Below, in pieces: positions 6,530 to 15,649 of a stretch of DNA of 64,000 nucleotides (its first letter is position 1; each line of letters starts with the position of its first letter). Under the pieces are notes generated by a model, which saw only the letters and a program-made list of their open reading frames with translations, was not told the DNA's origin and ran no database searches. The position numbers and the translations under genes are program-made. The stretch is taken from positions 1-64,000 of the forward strand of contig NZ_PRLE01000007.1 in NCBI RefSeq assembly GCF_003287495.1. The letters run 5' to 3'. This stretch comes from Faecalibacterium prausnitzii. GTDB taxonomy: Bacteria > Bacillota > Clostridia > Oscillospirales > Ruminococcaceae.

Positions 6530-9500
6530 ATGAAATTCGATAGAAGACTTACAGATGAAATCTACACTTCCGACACGGTAAGGCTGGGAAAAGATGCATT
6601 TCAGGCCATGCAGGAGACGATCTATCATAATGGCGGTGTCGGAACCATTGCCGGGTACTATGATGCCGAATTGTCGATCCTGTCGGTCAGTGATCTGTTG
6701 CTGCATAATCTGAACCATAGCTATGCATCCCTGATGGAGCAGACAAAGGGTTCGCTGAAGAATCTTTTCAATCAAAAGGATGCTACGTTCCTCGACAATG
6801 CGCGCTTTCGTCAGATTCAGGGCGAAGGGGAAGGCCGGATCCTCACGGCAGATGGGTCTCCCGTCTATGTGCGTCTCTACAAAAAAGATGCAGTCGATAC
6901 GGATGGAACACCGATCTGGATCATGTCAGTACAGATGAACTGGGCGTATGAGAACCTTGCGCTGGTCAACGAATCCATCCATTCTGCACTATGGTATTTT
7001 GAGTGTAATGAAAACGGTGAGATCGTTCATGTGAACTGGAGCCATGCGTTCCGGCAGATCCTTGGTTATCATGACATTCTGGATTTTCCGAACAAACTGG
7101 ATTCGTGGTCGAACCTTCTGCACCCGGAGGATCATGACCGGGTAATGCAGCTGCTTTTGGAAACGATTGCGGACAAAACCAATACTACAAAATATAATGT
7201 TGAGTACCGACTGAAAATGCAGGATGGCCAATACCAGTGGTTCCGGGCATCGGCGGAGGTGATACGCCGTCTGGATGGTTCGGCCAATCGAATTGCCGGA
7301 ATCATCAGCAACATTGACGCGGAAAAAAGAAGCCGGATGCAGGCGCAGCGGGCAGCGGCATTTCACCGTGCATTTACCAGCGCAAACCTCTGCGAATACT
7401 ATGTAAATCTGGAAAAGAACACCTTTGATACGTTCAAAGTGGAGCCCTCTTTGATGACGGCCTTTGAGCAGAACCACACATGGGATGGACTGGTCCGATT
7501 CTTTGTGGATCACTATGTGGTGGAAGAGGACAAAAAGCCTGTAACGGATTTCTGCAATCGCGCTTACATCACAGAAAAACTAAAGGGGCTTGAGACGGAG
7601 CTGCGTCAGGAGTGCCGCATCGTTCTGGATGGGGAGGAACGATGGGTCAGCAACGTGGTCATGCGCGGTGAGATCGAAGATTCCGAATATGCGATGATTT
7701 TTCTGCGGGACATCACAGAGTCCAAAGCAGAGACGGCACGGCGGATGCAGATGGCCTCAGATAACGCATCGATGGATCTTTTGATCAAGAGTATGGTGCG
7801 TCTGCTGGACCGCTTTGTCGTCTGCGATCTGGAGAATGACCGGTATCGGTTCTATAATCTGCAAGGTGAAATGATATACGCGCCGACGGGAACCTACCAT
7901 GATTTTGTGGAGCAGGTGGTTGCAAAGTATAAGACACTGGAACCGCTGGACGCATTGGCCACTTTGATTTCACCGGAAAATATCCGAAAGAATCTGCAGG
8001 GCGAGAACGACATCTACAAATTTGAATACTGCTCCATAGATGAGAACACCTATAAGATCGCTTCTTTCATTCCGCTGGAGTGGGATGGCAAAAAACTGGT
8101 CAAAGCACTGTTGGCATCTATGGATGTGTCACAGGAGAAAAAGGCCGAGATCGAATCCCATAAGGCACTGAAGGAAGCGTACCGGGTGGCGGAAAACGCA
8201 AGCCACGCCAAGACGGAATTCCTCTCCAATATGTCCCATGATATCCGTACACCGATGAATGCAATCGTTGGCTTGACCGCCATTGCGGGCGCGAATATCG
8301 AGAGTCAGGACAGGGTGGTCGAGTGCCTTGGCAAGATCACAAAATCGAGCCGTCATCTGTTGGGACTGATCAATGAAGTGCTGGATATGGCCCGGATCGA
8401 GAGCGGGCGAATGAGCCTTGCCGAGGAGGATTTCAGCCTGCCGGAGCTGGTCGATAACCTGCTCACCCTCATAAAACCGGCAATCGACGAGCACCACCAT
8501 CAGCTCGAAGTCCATGTTGAGCACATCGAGCACGAAGCTGTCTGCGGCGACAGCCTGCGCATCCAGCAGGTCTTTGTGAACCTGATGAGCAACGCCGTCA
8601 AGTATACCCCGGATGGAGGAAACATCACCTTCACGATCAAGGAAAAACCGAACGGCTTCTCGGAGCTTGGCTGCTACGAGTTTTCCATCGAGGACAACGG
8701 CATCGGTATGACGCCGGAATTCCAGAAGATCATGTTCGAGCCGTTCAGCCGGGCAGACGATCACCGGACGACCAAAGTGCAGGGCACCGGTCTTGGCATG
8801 GCCATTGCAAGAAACATCGTCAACCTGATGAATGGTGACATTCAGGTCGAAAGCGCTCCCAACAAGGGAACGAAGATCACGGTCACGGTCTATCTGAAAC
8901 TTCAGGAGAACGAGAAGGAACAGGAAAAAGAACTGCTCGATCTGCCGGTACTGGTCGTGGACGATGACAAGACCTGCTGCGAAAGCACCGTTGCAACCCT
9001 TCAGGAGATCGGCATCGCGGGCGAATGGGTCCTGACCGGCAAGGAAGCCGTGGAACGCTGCGCGGCGCGGCACAAGACCGGCCGCGACTATTTTGCGGTG
9101 ATCCTGGACTGGAAGATGCCGCAGATGGACGGCATCGCAACGGCCAGAAGAATTCGGGAATGCGTCGGGGAGGACGTCACGATCATCATCCTGACTTCCT
9201 TTGATTTTAGCGAGATCGAAGAAGAAGCCAGAGCAGCGGGCGTGAATGCGTTTATGGCAAAACCGCTGTTCCGTTCCCGTCTGACGGCAACTCTGCGGCA
9301 GTTTACATCCGGGAAGAAGGAGAAAAACGCCCGGAACTATCTGGAAGACTTTGCAAAGGAAAACTATGCGGGCAAGCGGATCCTTCTTGTGGAAGACAAT
9401 GCGCTGAACCGTGAGATCGCAACCGAGATCATAGGCATGACGGGCGTGACCATTGACATTGCCGAAAACGGAAAAATTGCAGTCGAAAAGGTGATGGAAG

Positions 9501-9742
9501 CGCCAGAAAAGTGGTACGATCTCATTTTTATGGACATCCAGATGCCCATCATGAATGGTTACGAAGCCACTGCTGCGATCCGTGCCCTTGCCGGCAGCCG
9601 GGGCAAAGTGCCCATCATTGCCATGACGGCAAATGCCTTTGCCGAGGACGTGCAGCTGGCAAAGAACACCGGCATGAACGAGCATATCGCCAAACCGCTT
9701 GATTTGAATAAGCTGAACGATGTGCTGAAACAGTGGCTGTGA
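6530..9742 (+). CDS. Hybrid sensor histidine kinase with PAS domains and two receiver domains
   Basis: The protein has about 1070 residues. The start at 6530 has cgagga 5 bp upstream; 6524 is possible. The N-terminal half holds PAS-like sensory repeats, including a PAS_3-type block with the phrase HPEDHDRVMQLL. There are no clear membrane helices, so it is probably cytoplasmic. HisKA carries H570 (NMSHDIRTP), and HATPase_c follows with SNAVKY, DNGIGM and GTGLGMAIA. Receiver 1 has phosphoacceptor D860 (VILDWKMP) and receiver 2 has D1002 (IFMDIQMP), both with a downstream K-P. It could autophosphorylate and relay phosphate internally. No separate output regulator is next to it, so its target is unknown. 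The following gene is a GH31 glucosidase. Confidence 0.92.
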   Translation: MKFDRRLTDEIYTSDTVRLGKDAFQAMQETIYHNGGVGTIAGYYDAELSILSVSDLLLHNLNHSYASLMEQTKGSLKNLFNQKDATFLDNARFRQIQGEGEGRILTADGSPVYVRLYKKDAVDTDGTPIWIMSVQMNWAYENLALVNESIHSALWYFECNENGEIVHVNWSHAFRQILGYHDILDFPNKLDSWSNLLHPEDHDRVMQLLLETIADKTNTTKYNVEYRLKMQDGQYQWFRASAEVIRRLDGSANRIAGIISNIDAEKRSRMQAQRAAAFHRAFTSANLCEYYVNLEKNTFDTFKVEPSLMTAFEQNHTWDGLVRFFVDHYVVEEDKKPVTDFCNRAYITEKLKGLETELRQECRIVLDGEERWVSNVVMRGEIEDSEYAMIFLRDITESKAETARRMQMASDNASMDLLIKSMVRLLDRFVVCDLENDRYRFYNLQGEMIYAPTGTYHDFVEQVVAKYKTLEPLDALATLISPENIRKNLQGENDIYKFEYCSIDENTYKIASFIPLEWDGKKLVKALLASMDVSQEKKAEIESHKALKEAYRVAENASHAKTEFLSNMSHDIRTPMNAIVGLTAIAGANIESQDRVVECLGKITKSSRHLLGLINEVLDMARIESGRMSLAEEDFSLPELVDNLLTLIKPAIDEHHHQLEVHVEHIEHEAVCGDSLRIQQVFVNLMSNAVKYTPDGGNITFTIKEKPNGFSELGCYEFSIEDNGIGMTPEFQKIMFEPFSRADDHRTTKVQGTGLGMAIARNIVNLMNGDIQVESAPNKGTKITVTVYLKLQENEKEQEKELLDLPVLVVDDDKTCCESTVATLQEIGIAGEWVLTGKEAVERCAARHKTGRDYFAVILDWKMPQMDGIATARRIRECVGEDVTIIILTSFDFSEIEEEARAAGVNAFMAKPLFRSRLTATLRQFTSGKKEKNARNYLEDFAKENYAGKRILLVEDNALNREIATEIIGMTGVTIDIAENGKIAVEKVMEAPEKWYDLIFMDIQMPIMNGYEATAAIRALAGSRGKVPIIAMTANAFAEDVQLAKNTGMNEHIAKPLDLNKLNDVLKQWL

Positions 9743-9826
9743 TCTGTGCATTGCCGTAAGGCGCGTGATAAGGCTGAAGCCCCAATTGCTCCAGCCAATG
9801 TCAGAGTTTCTTAATTGTCCATTAAA

Positions 9827-9844
9827 AATACGTTGGTACGTTTT
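9827..9844. promoter_or_regulatory. Possible operator upstream of the GH31 gene
   Basis: An imperfect 18-bp palindrome, aatacgt-tggt-acgtttt (6 of 7 arm positions match), lies 42 bp before the GH31 start. LacI-family sugar regulators bind sites of this size. No regulator is encoded nearby, so the call is weak. Confidence 0.25.
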
Positions 9845-9885
9845 ACACTGTGACGATTCAAAAAACAGAGGAGAGATATTTTACT

Positions 9886-11940
9886 ATGATCTACAAAAAG
9901 CGATACGGTCAACCGTTTGATACCGAAAGTGTAGTGGGTTCTTTTTTGCCCATGATGGAAACGATCCCCTATCTGACCAAGGAGCCGGATGGTTTCTCCT
10001 ATGCCATGGAGCCGCAGGATGTCCTGTATGGTCTTGGCGAAAACGTCCGTGGTATCAACAAGCGTGGGTGGGTGTACGAAAGCAAATGCTCCGATGACGG
10101 CAACCATACCGAGGGCAAATCCTCGCTGTACGGTGCTTATAATTTTATGATCGTGTCCGGCAAGGATACATTTGGCTTTTTTATCGACTACCCGGGCAAG
10201 GTCACCTTTGACTGCGGCTACACCGACATGGATACTTTACGCATCACGGTGGCCGAGGAAAATTACGATGTCTACATCATTGAGGGGGAGAGCCTGACCG
10301 ATATTGTGCACCAGTTCCGCCAGTTGGTGGGGCGCAGTTATATTCCGCCCAAATGGGCTTTTGGCAACGCCCAGAGCCGTTGGAGCTACATGAACGAGGA
10401 CGAGGTCCGCGAGGTGGTGGCAAATTACCGTGCCAACAATATGCCGCTGGACGCTGTGGTTCTGGATATTGATTACATGGAGCGTTACAAGGACTTTACG
10501 GTGGATGCGCAGCGCTTCCCGCGTTTTGCAGACTTTGCCGCCGAGATGAAAGCGCAGGGCATCCATCTTGTCCCCATCATCGATGCAGGAGTCAAGGTCG
10601 AAGAGGGATATGATGTGTACGAGGAAGGCGTGAAAAACGGCTACTTCTGCACGAATCAGGATGGCACCCCCTTTGTAGCCGGTGTGTGGCCGGGACGGGT
10701 ACACTTCCCCGATATGCTCAACCCGGAAGCCCGTGCTTGGTTTGGCAGTCAATATAAAGTTCTGCTGGATCAGGGAATCGAGGGCTTCTGGAATGATATG
10801 AACGAGCCTGCGATCTTCTACGCAGAGGAAAGACTGAAAAAGACCTTTGCTAAAATTGGGGAATACAACAAGCAAAACCTGGATATTTCCAGCTTTGGTG
10901 CTTTTACCGGCATGGTGGCAGAGCTTTCCAACAACGAAAACGATTATAAGATGTTCTACCACAACACCAAGCAGGGGCGTATGCGGCACGACAAGGTACA
11001 TAATCTTTTTGGTTATAACATGACCCGTGCTGCAGGCGAGGCTTTTGAGCGGCTGGAGCCGGACAAGCGCATTTTGATGTACTCCCGTTCTGCCTGCATC
11101 GGGATGCACCGGTATGGCGGCATCTGGACTGGCGACAACCATTCTTGGTGGAGCCACATTCTGCTTGCGCTGCACATGATGCCCTCCCTGAATATGTGCG
11201 GCTTCCTGTACGAGGGCCCCGACATTGGCGGCTTTGGCAGCAATACCACGGAGGATCTGGTGCTGCGCTGGTACGGCATGGGCATCTTCTCTCCGCTGCT
11301 GCGGAACCACTCTGCCAAGGACACCCGCCGGCAGGAGCCCTACCGCTTTAAGAACAAGGCTGCCTTTGCCGGTATTTTACAGCTGCGCTACCTGCTGCTG
11401 CCCTACATTTACAGCGAGTACATGAAAGCTGCCCTGCACGACGGCATGTACTGTATGCCGTTGGCGTTCGCCTTCCCGGAGGACGACTTTGCCCGCCGGG
11501 TGGAGGATGAGGTGATGATCGGTGAAAGCCTGTTGATCGCCCCGGTATATGAGCAAAATGCCCGTGGTCGGTATGTTTATCTGCCGGAGGAGATGCTGCA
11601 GGTGCGGGTAAAGTGCAGCGAAAGCAACCGCATCGAAACCAGCGTGCTGCCAGCAGGCCATCATTACATTCCGGTGGAGCTGGATGAAGTGGTGTTCTTT
11701 ATGCGCAAGGGACACCTTCTGCCCCTTGCCAAGGACGGCAAAAAGATCCAGAGCGTTGCCGATGTGGATTTTGCAGATCTGCGCCTGCTTGCCTATGCTC
11801 CCGATGGTGCATCCTATGAATACTATACCGATGACGGCGAGACAAAGGATTACGACAAGCCGGAACATTTTGTGCAGATCACGCTGGATGCGGATGGAAA
11901 CGCAAAGAGCGATCGTGCTACGGTCAAAGTAGAAAGATAA
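9886..11940 (+). CDS. GH31 family alpha-glucosidase
   Basis: The protein has 684 residues, starting at ATG 9886 because gaggagag lies 10 bp before it; a GTG at 9850 is less likely. It has the full GH31 layout: an N-terminal beta domain (about 1-120), a (beta/alpha)8 barrel (about 135-480) and C-terminal beta domains. The nucleophile is D304 in FWNDMNEP and the acid/base is D417 in WTGDNHSWW. No signal peptide is present, so it acts in the cytosol, probably releasing glucose from imported alpha-glucosides. It stands alone without transporter genes. Confidence 0.93.
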   Translation: MIYKKRYGQPFDTESVVGSFLPMMETIPYLTKEPDGFSYAMEPQDVLYGLGENVRGINKRGWVYESKCSDDGNHTEGKSSLYGAYNFMIVSGKDTFGFFIDYPGKVTFDCGYTDMDTLRITVAEENYDVYIIEGESLTDIVHQFRQLVGRSYIPPKWAFGNAQSRWSYMNEDEVREVVANYRANNMPLDAVVLDIDYMERYKDFTVDAQRFPRFADFAAEMKAQGIHLVPIIDAGVKVEEGYDVYEEGVKNGYFCTNQDGTPFVAGVWPGRVHFPDMLNPEARAWFGSQYKVLLDQGIEGFWNDMNEPAIFYAEERLKKTFAKIGEYNKQNLDISSFGAFTGMVAELSNNENDYKMFYHNTKQGRMRHDKVHNLFGYNMTRAAGEAFERLEPDKRILMYSRSACIGMHRYGGIWTGDNHSWWSHILLALHMMPSLNMCGFLYEGPDIGGFGSNTTEDLVLRWYGMGIFSPLLRNHSAKDTRRQEPYRFKNKAAFAGILQLRYLLLPYIYSEYMKAALHDGMYCMPLAFAFPEDDFARRVEDEVMIGESLLIAPVYEQNARGRYVYLPEEMLQVRVKCSESNRIETSVLPAGHHYIPVELDEVVFFMRKGHLLPLAKDGKKIQSVADVDFADLRLLAYAPDGASYEYYTDDGETKDYDKPEHFVQITLDADGNAKSDRATVKVER

Positions 11941-12238
11941 TCGTCAGTCATTACGCAGTTCCTACAGAGTGACAGTGTTTCAGCTTGAAATGCTGCCACT
12001 CTTTTTTGTTGTCTGAATCACAGAGATCGGTTCTGTTTGAGCTGTTTCATGAAGTCGTCGGGTACCCGCTGTGTGCTGGGAAGTGGCTCAAGGATAGATT
12101 GGCATTCACAGCGACATTTGTGAAAAGAGCAGATCCTGTAGGGATGCGCTTTGCAACACCGAAAACGGACGGATGATCGTGGAGCTGTATCTGGGCAAGC
12201 AGGAACATCACGTCTCCAGAATTTTGTACTGAAAAAAA
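11941..12238. other. Intergenic remnant region without an intact gene
   Basis: Short open frames exist (for example 11985-12176) but have no ribosome site and no recognisable family. The plus-strand frame ending YLGKQEHHVSRILY (stop near 12231) looks like a gene tail but is not identified. The 37-bp repeat at 11988-12024 lies here. Confidence 0.4.
11988..12024. repeat. 37-bp dispersed repeat, copy 1
   Basis: Sequence aaatgctgccactc, a T-run, then gttgtctgaatcacaga. It recurs at 29223-29260 with one substitution and one extra T. Both copies sit in gene-free stretches. Confidence 0.75.
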
Positions 12239-12276
12239 GGGCTGCTGCACAGGGAACAGACCTTGTGCAGCAGCCC
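12239..12276 (-). terminator. Terminator of the BASS transporter gene (bidirectional)
   Basis: A 13-bp stem, gggctgctgcaca / tgtgcagcagccc, lies directly after the transporter gene. It is followed on the minus strand by a run of seven T. Confidence 0.9.
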
Positions 12277-12294
12277 TTTATGGTATGGAGGAAC

Positions 12295-13239
12295 TCAGTC
12301 CTTCTTCTCGGCGGTGCGGGCAAAGAAGTTGGCGAGGACGGCACCGGAAATGTTATGCCACACAGAGAACACAGCGCCGGGGATGGTTGCCAGCGGATAC
12401 TGTGCAAAGTGGGCGGCAGCCAGAGAGGTGGCCAGACCGGAGTTCTGCATTCCGACCTCGATGGAAATTGCACGGCACTTGGTGGAATCCAGCTTCAGCA
12501 GCTTCCCCACGCCAAAGCCGGTGAGGTAGCCCAGCAGGTTGTGCAGGATGACCACGGCAAGGATCAGCAGGCCGCTGGTCATGATCTTGGCGGAGTTTGC
12601 GGACACAACAGCGCAGATGATGAGCACGATGGCGGTGGTGGAGATCAGCGGCAGCACCCGGACGGCGTTCTGGGTGAAAGCGTGGAAGAAGTGGTTGACC
12701 ACAAAGCCCAGTGCGATGGGAACCAGCACCACCTTGACGATGGACAGGAACATATTTACAGGGTTCACATCCACGCGCTGGCCGGCATACAGCAGGGTGA
12801 GCAGCGGGGTGAGGAAAGGTGCCAGCACGGTGGAAACTGCGGTCATGCCAACGGACAGTGCAACGTCGCCCTTGGAAAGGTAGGTCATCACGTTAGAGGA
12901 GGTGCCGCCGGGGCAGGTACCCACCAGAATGACACCGATGGCAAGCTCAGTGGGCAAGTGGAACACCTGGGTCAGCGCCCATGCCAGAAAGGGCATCAGG
13001 GTGAACTGGGCAATGCAGCCGATGACCACGTCTTTCGGGCGGCTGAACACGACCTTGAAGTCCTCCGGCTTCAGGGTGAGACCCATGCCGAACATGACGA
13101 TGCCCAGCAGGGTGTTGACCCATGCGGTCTTTACCACACTGAAAGTGCCGGGGAACAGCAGAGCCAGTGCCGCTACCACAATGACGATGGCGGCCATATA
13201 CTTGCCCACAAAGTCGCTTACTTTTTCCAATGTTTTCAT
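12295..13239 (-). CDS. Bile acid:sodium symporter (BASS) family transporter
   Basis: The protein has 314 residues. The start at 13239 (MKTLEK) is chosen for its aaggag site 8 bp upstream, over the upstream ATG at 13263. About nine or ten hydrophobic helices run through the protein. Typical BASS features include MFGMGLTLKPEDF and GTCPGGTSSNVMTYLSKGD early on, and IEVGMQNSGLA(T) near the end. BASS proteins move organic anions, including 2-oxo acids, pantothenate and bile acids, with sodium. The leader carries a T-box (13324-13612), so expression should respond to an uncharged tRNA. That suggests an amino-acid-related substrate rather than bile acid. Confidence 0.9.
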   Translation of the reverse strand: MKTLEKVSDFVGKYMAAIVIVVAALALLFPGTFSVVKTAWVNTLLGIVMFGMGLTLKPEDFKVVFSRPKDVVIGCIAQFTLMPFLAWALTQVFHLPTELAIGVILVGTCPGGTSSNVMTYLSKGDVALSVGMTAVSTVLAPFLTPLLTLLYAGQRVDVNPVNMFLSIVKVVLVPIALGFVVNHFFHAFTQNAVRVLPLISTTAIVLIICAVVSANSAKIMTSGLLILAVVILHNLLGYLTGFGVGKLLKLDSTKCRAISIEVGMQNSGLATSLAAAHFAQYPLATIPGAVFSVWHNISGAVLANFFARTAEKKD

Positions 13240-13323
13240 GATGAAATCTCCTTTTCTGAACACTTATTTTTGCGGATGCAAAGGCAATGAAACATCCGGA
13301 AAATGGCTTTCCCGCAAACAAAA

Positions 13324-13362
13324 ACGCCTTTGTCCCCTACGGTTCGTAAGAGACAAAGGCGT
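13324..13362 (-). terminator. Conditional terminator of the T-box leader
   Basis: A stem of about 11 bp (acgcctttgtc / gacaaaggcgt) is followed on the minus strand by TTTTTG. It would compete with an antiterminator formed by the T-box core. Confidence 0.85.
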
Positions 13363-13612
13363 ATAAACTCCTCTGCGGTACCACTCTTATTGCCGGTGCA
13401 AAGCCCGGCCCCTCAGTGCGCATCCAACAATGCGCGGCCCGTGATAACGGGGGCCTGCCGTTCCCGCTTACTGGGGCGCATACACCGCCCATTCAGCCGG
13501 AAAGCTCGGAGAGGATCTTCCCACGGACGCCCTGCACTGCCTTGCACCATCCGGCAGCTCTCTGCAGCATTCTTTCCGGGTACTCTTTCTCGTCATAGCC
13601 GAATATTTCACT
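13324..13612 (-). promoter_or_regulatory. T-box riboswitch controlling the BASS transporter
   Basis: On the minus strand the leader shows a stem I with GACGAGAAAGAGTA and AGAGAGCTGCCGG...GGTGCAAG. The T-box core AGAGTGGTACCGC (13375-13387) comes next, then a terminator hairpin with arms acgcctttgtc / gacaaaggcgt and a T-run (13324-13362). By the usual AGUA/GAA loop pattern the specifier codon would be GAU (Asp). Shifting by one gives AUC (Ile), so the amino acid is not settled by eye. The T-box class itself is clear. Confidence 0.88.
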
Positions 13613-13619
13613 GCCACGG

Positions 13620-13648
13620 AGTATACTCTTCTGCCGGGTCGAAGTCAA
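13620..13648 (-). promoter_or_regulatory. Promoter of the T-box leader
   Basis: Minus-strand TTGACT (13643-13648) and TATACT (13620-13625) with an exact 17-bp spacer. Transcription would begin near 13612, giving a leader of about 370 nt. Confidence 0.85.
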
Positions 13649-13690
13649 GAAAAACGACCCTTCTAGTTTTTCATCCGGCTCACGCCAAAA

Positions 13691-13852
13691 GTGAAGCTGG
13701 CTCATGCAATGGCGAACGGCATTTTTCTTGACCGCCCCAACCGTTTTATTGCCCATGTAGATGTGAACGGCACAGTGGAAACCGCCCATGTCAAAAACAC
13801 CGGGCGGTGCAGGGAACTGCTGCTGCCCGGTGCGGCGGTGCGTCTGGAAATC
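13691..13852 (+). pseudogene. SfsA N-terminal fragment
   Basis: The frame contains NGIFLDRPNRFIAHVDVNGT, then HVKNTGRCRELLLPGAAVRLE, which is the conserved start of SfsA (a DNA-binding/nuclease-like protein of about 230 residues). SfsA similarity ends near codon 54. The frame then runs on without similarity to 14020 through a terminator. The first seven codons also differ from SfsA. It is broken at both ends and lies against the promoter of the T-box leader. It is about 84% identical over the shared part to the stub at 186, so the two are not a recent copy of each other. Confidence 0.75.
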
Positions 13853-13895
13853 GTGGAGCAGCGGGAAATGAAAGATACCGGTGCATCGGATCTGT

Positions 13896-13935
13896 CCCCG
13901 GAGAGTGGCAACAAGCCCTCCGGGGGCATTTTTGT
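13896..13935 (+). terminator. Terminator downstream of the sfsA fragment
   Basis: Arms ccccggag (13896-13903) and ctccgggg (13918-13925), then gcatttttgttttt. It is probably the original terminator of a lost gene end. Confidence 0.7.
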
Positions 13936-14016
13936 TTTTCACTATCTTTTCCGCAAGGGAAAACCATGGTATACTGAACGCAACGAATCCAAAGCCATAA
14001 AATGGGAGGTACCGTT

Positions 14017-15000
14017 ATGAAGTGGGGAATTTTAGCGACCGGCACCATTGCCAAAAAGTTTGCATCCACGGTGGAACAGATGGGCGCAGAGGGAGAGCAG
14101 CTTGTTGCCGTGGGGTCACGGCACATGGAAAGTGCCCGGGCGTTTGCGCAGCAGTACGGCATCCCCCGCTGCTATGACTCCTATGAAGCCCTTGCCGCCG
14201 ACCCGGAGGTGGAGGCCATCTATATCGCCACCCCCAACACCCTGCATTACGAAAACTGCAAGCTCTGCTTGGAGCAGGGCAAGCACGTTTTGTGCGAAAA
14301 GCCCTTTACCATCCGCCCGGAGCAGGCGCAGGAGCTGTACCGTCTGGCAGAGGAAAAGCACCTCTTTCTCATGGAGGCGTTCTGGATCTGGCTGCTGCCG
14401 CTGTACGACCGCCTGCGCCAGATCCTTGCGGCGGGCACCATCGGAGAACTGAAGCAGATCACCTGTCAGTACGGCTTTGTGGCCTCCGGTGCCCGGAAGG
14501 ACCGCAAGTTTGATTCCGGTCTGGGCGGCGGTGCGCTGCTGGATATCGGTATCTACAATCTGGGCTTTCTGCGCATCCTTACCGGACAGGACCCGGAGAG
14601 GGTGGAGACCAAAGAGGTGCACATCAACGAGTACGGCACCGATGATTACAGCCGCCTTGTGCTGACCTACCCCGGTGGCTGCAAGGCAGAGTCGGTCCAG
14701 ACCATCGGGCAGGAGCTGGAGCGCAATGCCCGCATCCTTGGCACCAAGGGCAGCATCTTTCTGCCGGATTTCCAGCACGCCGAGACCATGACGCTGGAAG
14801 TGGAGGGCAAAGAGCCGGAGGTCATCCGCTGCCCGGTGGACATCAACGGCTTTGAGTACGAGATCCGGGAAGCAAGCCGCTGCGTCAAGCTGGGGCGCAC
14901 CGGCAGTGACCGCTACACCCCGCAGGACAGCCTTGCCCTGACTCGCCTGATGTACGACACCCGCATGAACTGGGGCATGAAGTTTGCGGGCGAGGTGTAA
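14017..15000 (+). CDS. Gfo/Idh/MocA family NAD(P)-dependent oxidoreductase
   Basis: The protein has 327 residues. ATG 14017 follows gggagg; an in-frame ATG at 14002 lies before that site. The N-terminal Rossmann part starts MKWGILATGTIAKKFA. The family motif CEKPF (here LCEKPFTIRPEQA) marks the catalytic lysine. The C-terminal half includes GGALLDIGIYNLGFL with the usual D-x3-Y/H pattern. Such enzymes oxidise or reduce sugars and sugar derivatives; the substrate cannot be read here. A TATACT box at 13970-13975 lies upstream. It is monocistronic. Confidence 0.9.
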   Translation: MKWGILATGTIAKKFASTVEQMGAEGEQLVAVGSRHMESARAFAQQYGIPRCYDSYEALAADPEVEAIYIATPNTLHYENCKLCLEQGKHVLCEKPFTIRPEQAQELYRLAEEKHLFLMEAFWIWLLPLYDRLRQILAAGTIGELKQITCQYGFVASGARKDRKFDSGLGGGALLDIGIYNLGFLRILTGQDPERVETKEVHINEYGTDDYSRLVLTYPGGCKAESVQTIGQELERNARILGTKGSIFLPDFQHAETMTLEVEGKEPEVIRCPVDINGFEYEIREASRCVKLGRTGSDRYTPQDSLALTRLMYDTRMNWGMKFAGEV

Positions 15001-15111
15001 GTGCACACCCTGCCGCAAAGGGCTTTTTTGCGTGCGAAAACCATGGTATACAGAGAGCGAAAACTCGGAATTTGTTAAATTGAAAAATTAGAATTTAGAG
15101 GAGGCAATGCA

Positions 15112-15588
15112 ATGGATATTTCCTATAATTGTGAAAATCAAAAATTTAATTATAGAGTATGTGCCATGATAATCGCGGAAAATAAAATTTTAGCGATGCA
15201 CGATGAACGTTCACCCTATTTTTATCTTCCGGGTGGAAGAGTTAAGATGGGTGAAACTGCTGAGCAAGCAGTGGTTCGGGAAGTTCAGGAAGAACTTGGT
15301 GTAACTCCAAAGATTACACGTCCATTATGGCTCAATCAGGCTTTTTTTACCGAAGATGTGGATAATCTACATTATCATGAACTGTGTATTTATTTTCTGG
15401 TGGATATTTCAGAGACAACTCTACTGGAAAGAGGAAACGTCTTTACTCTGACAGAAGGAAAGCATATCCATACTTTTGAATGGCTGGAGTTTGATAGATT
15501 GAAAGATGAATATTTTTATCCGCTTTTCCTGAAAAAAGCAATTTACGATCTTCCCGATGAATTCACCCTTCGCACGGAATTAGAGTAA
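15112..15588 (+). CDS. Nudix hydrolase
   Basis: The protein has 158 residues. A full Nudix box runs from about residue 41: GGRVKMGETAEQAVVREV followed by QEELGV, giving the G-x5-E-x7-REx2EEx(G) signature for Mg-dependent pyrophosphate cleavage. The substrate is unknown. The gene is clearly more AT-rich than its neighbours (runs of aaaatttt), a sign of acquisition from elsewhere. It has a strong gaggagg ribosome site. Confidence 0.92.
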   Translation: MDISYNCENQKFNYRVCAMIIAENKILAMHDERSPYFYLPGGRVKMGETAEQAVVREVQEELGVTPKITRPLWLNQAFFTEDVDNLHYHELCIYFLVDISETTLLERGNVFTLTEGKHIHTFEWLEFDRLKDEYFYPLFLKKAIYDLPDEFTLRTELE

Positions 15589-15649
15589 CAAATCCCAGTT
15601 TGCCGGGCAGACAGGCAACTGAAAACCACACAAAAACGAGGAAACAGCC

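Noticed and set aside
8129-9751. 540-codon open frame on the minus strand
   Set aside because: It is antisense to the kinase and receiver domains of the histidine kinase gene, has no ribosome site and shows a His/Gln-rich composition typical of antisense shadows.
12151-13290. 379-codon open frame on the plus strand
   Set aside because: It runs antisense through the BASS transporter, and through its terminator. Its residues are Gly/Gln/His-rich as in other shadows.
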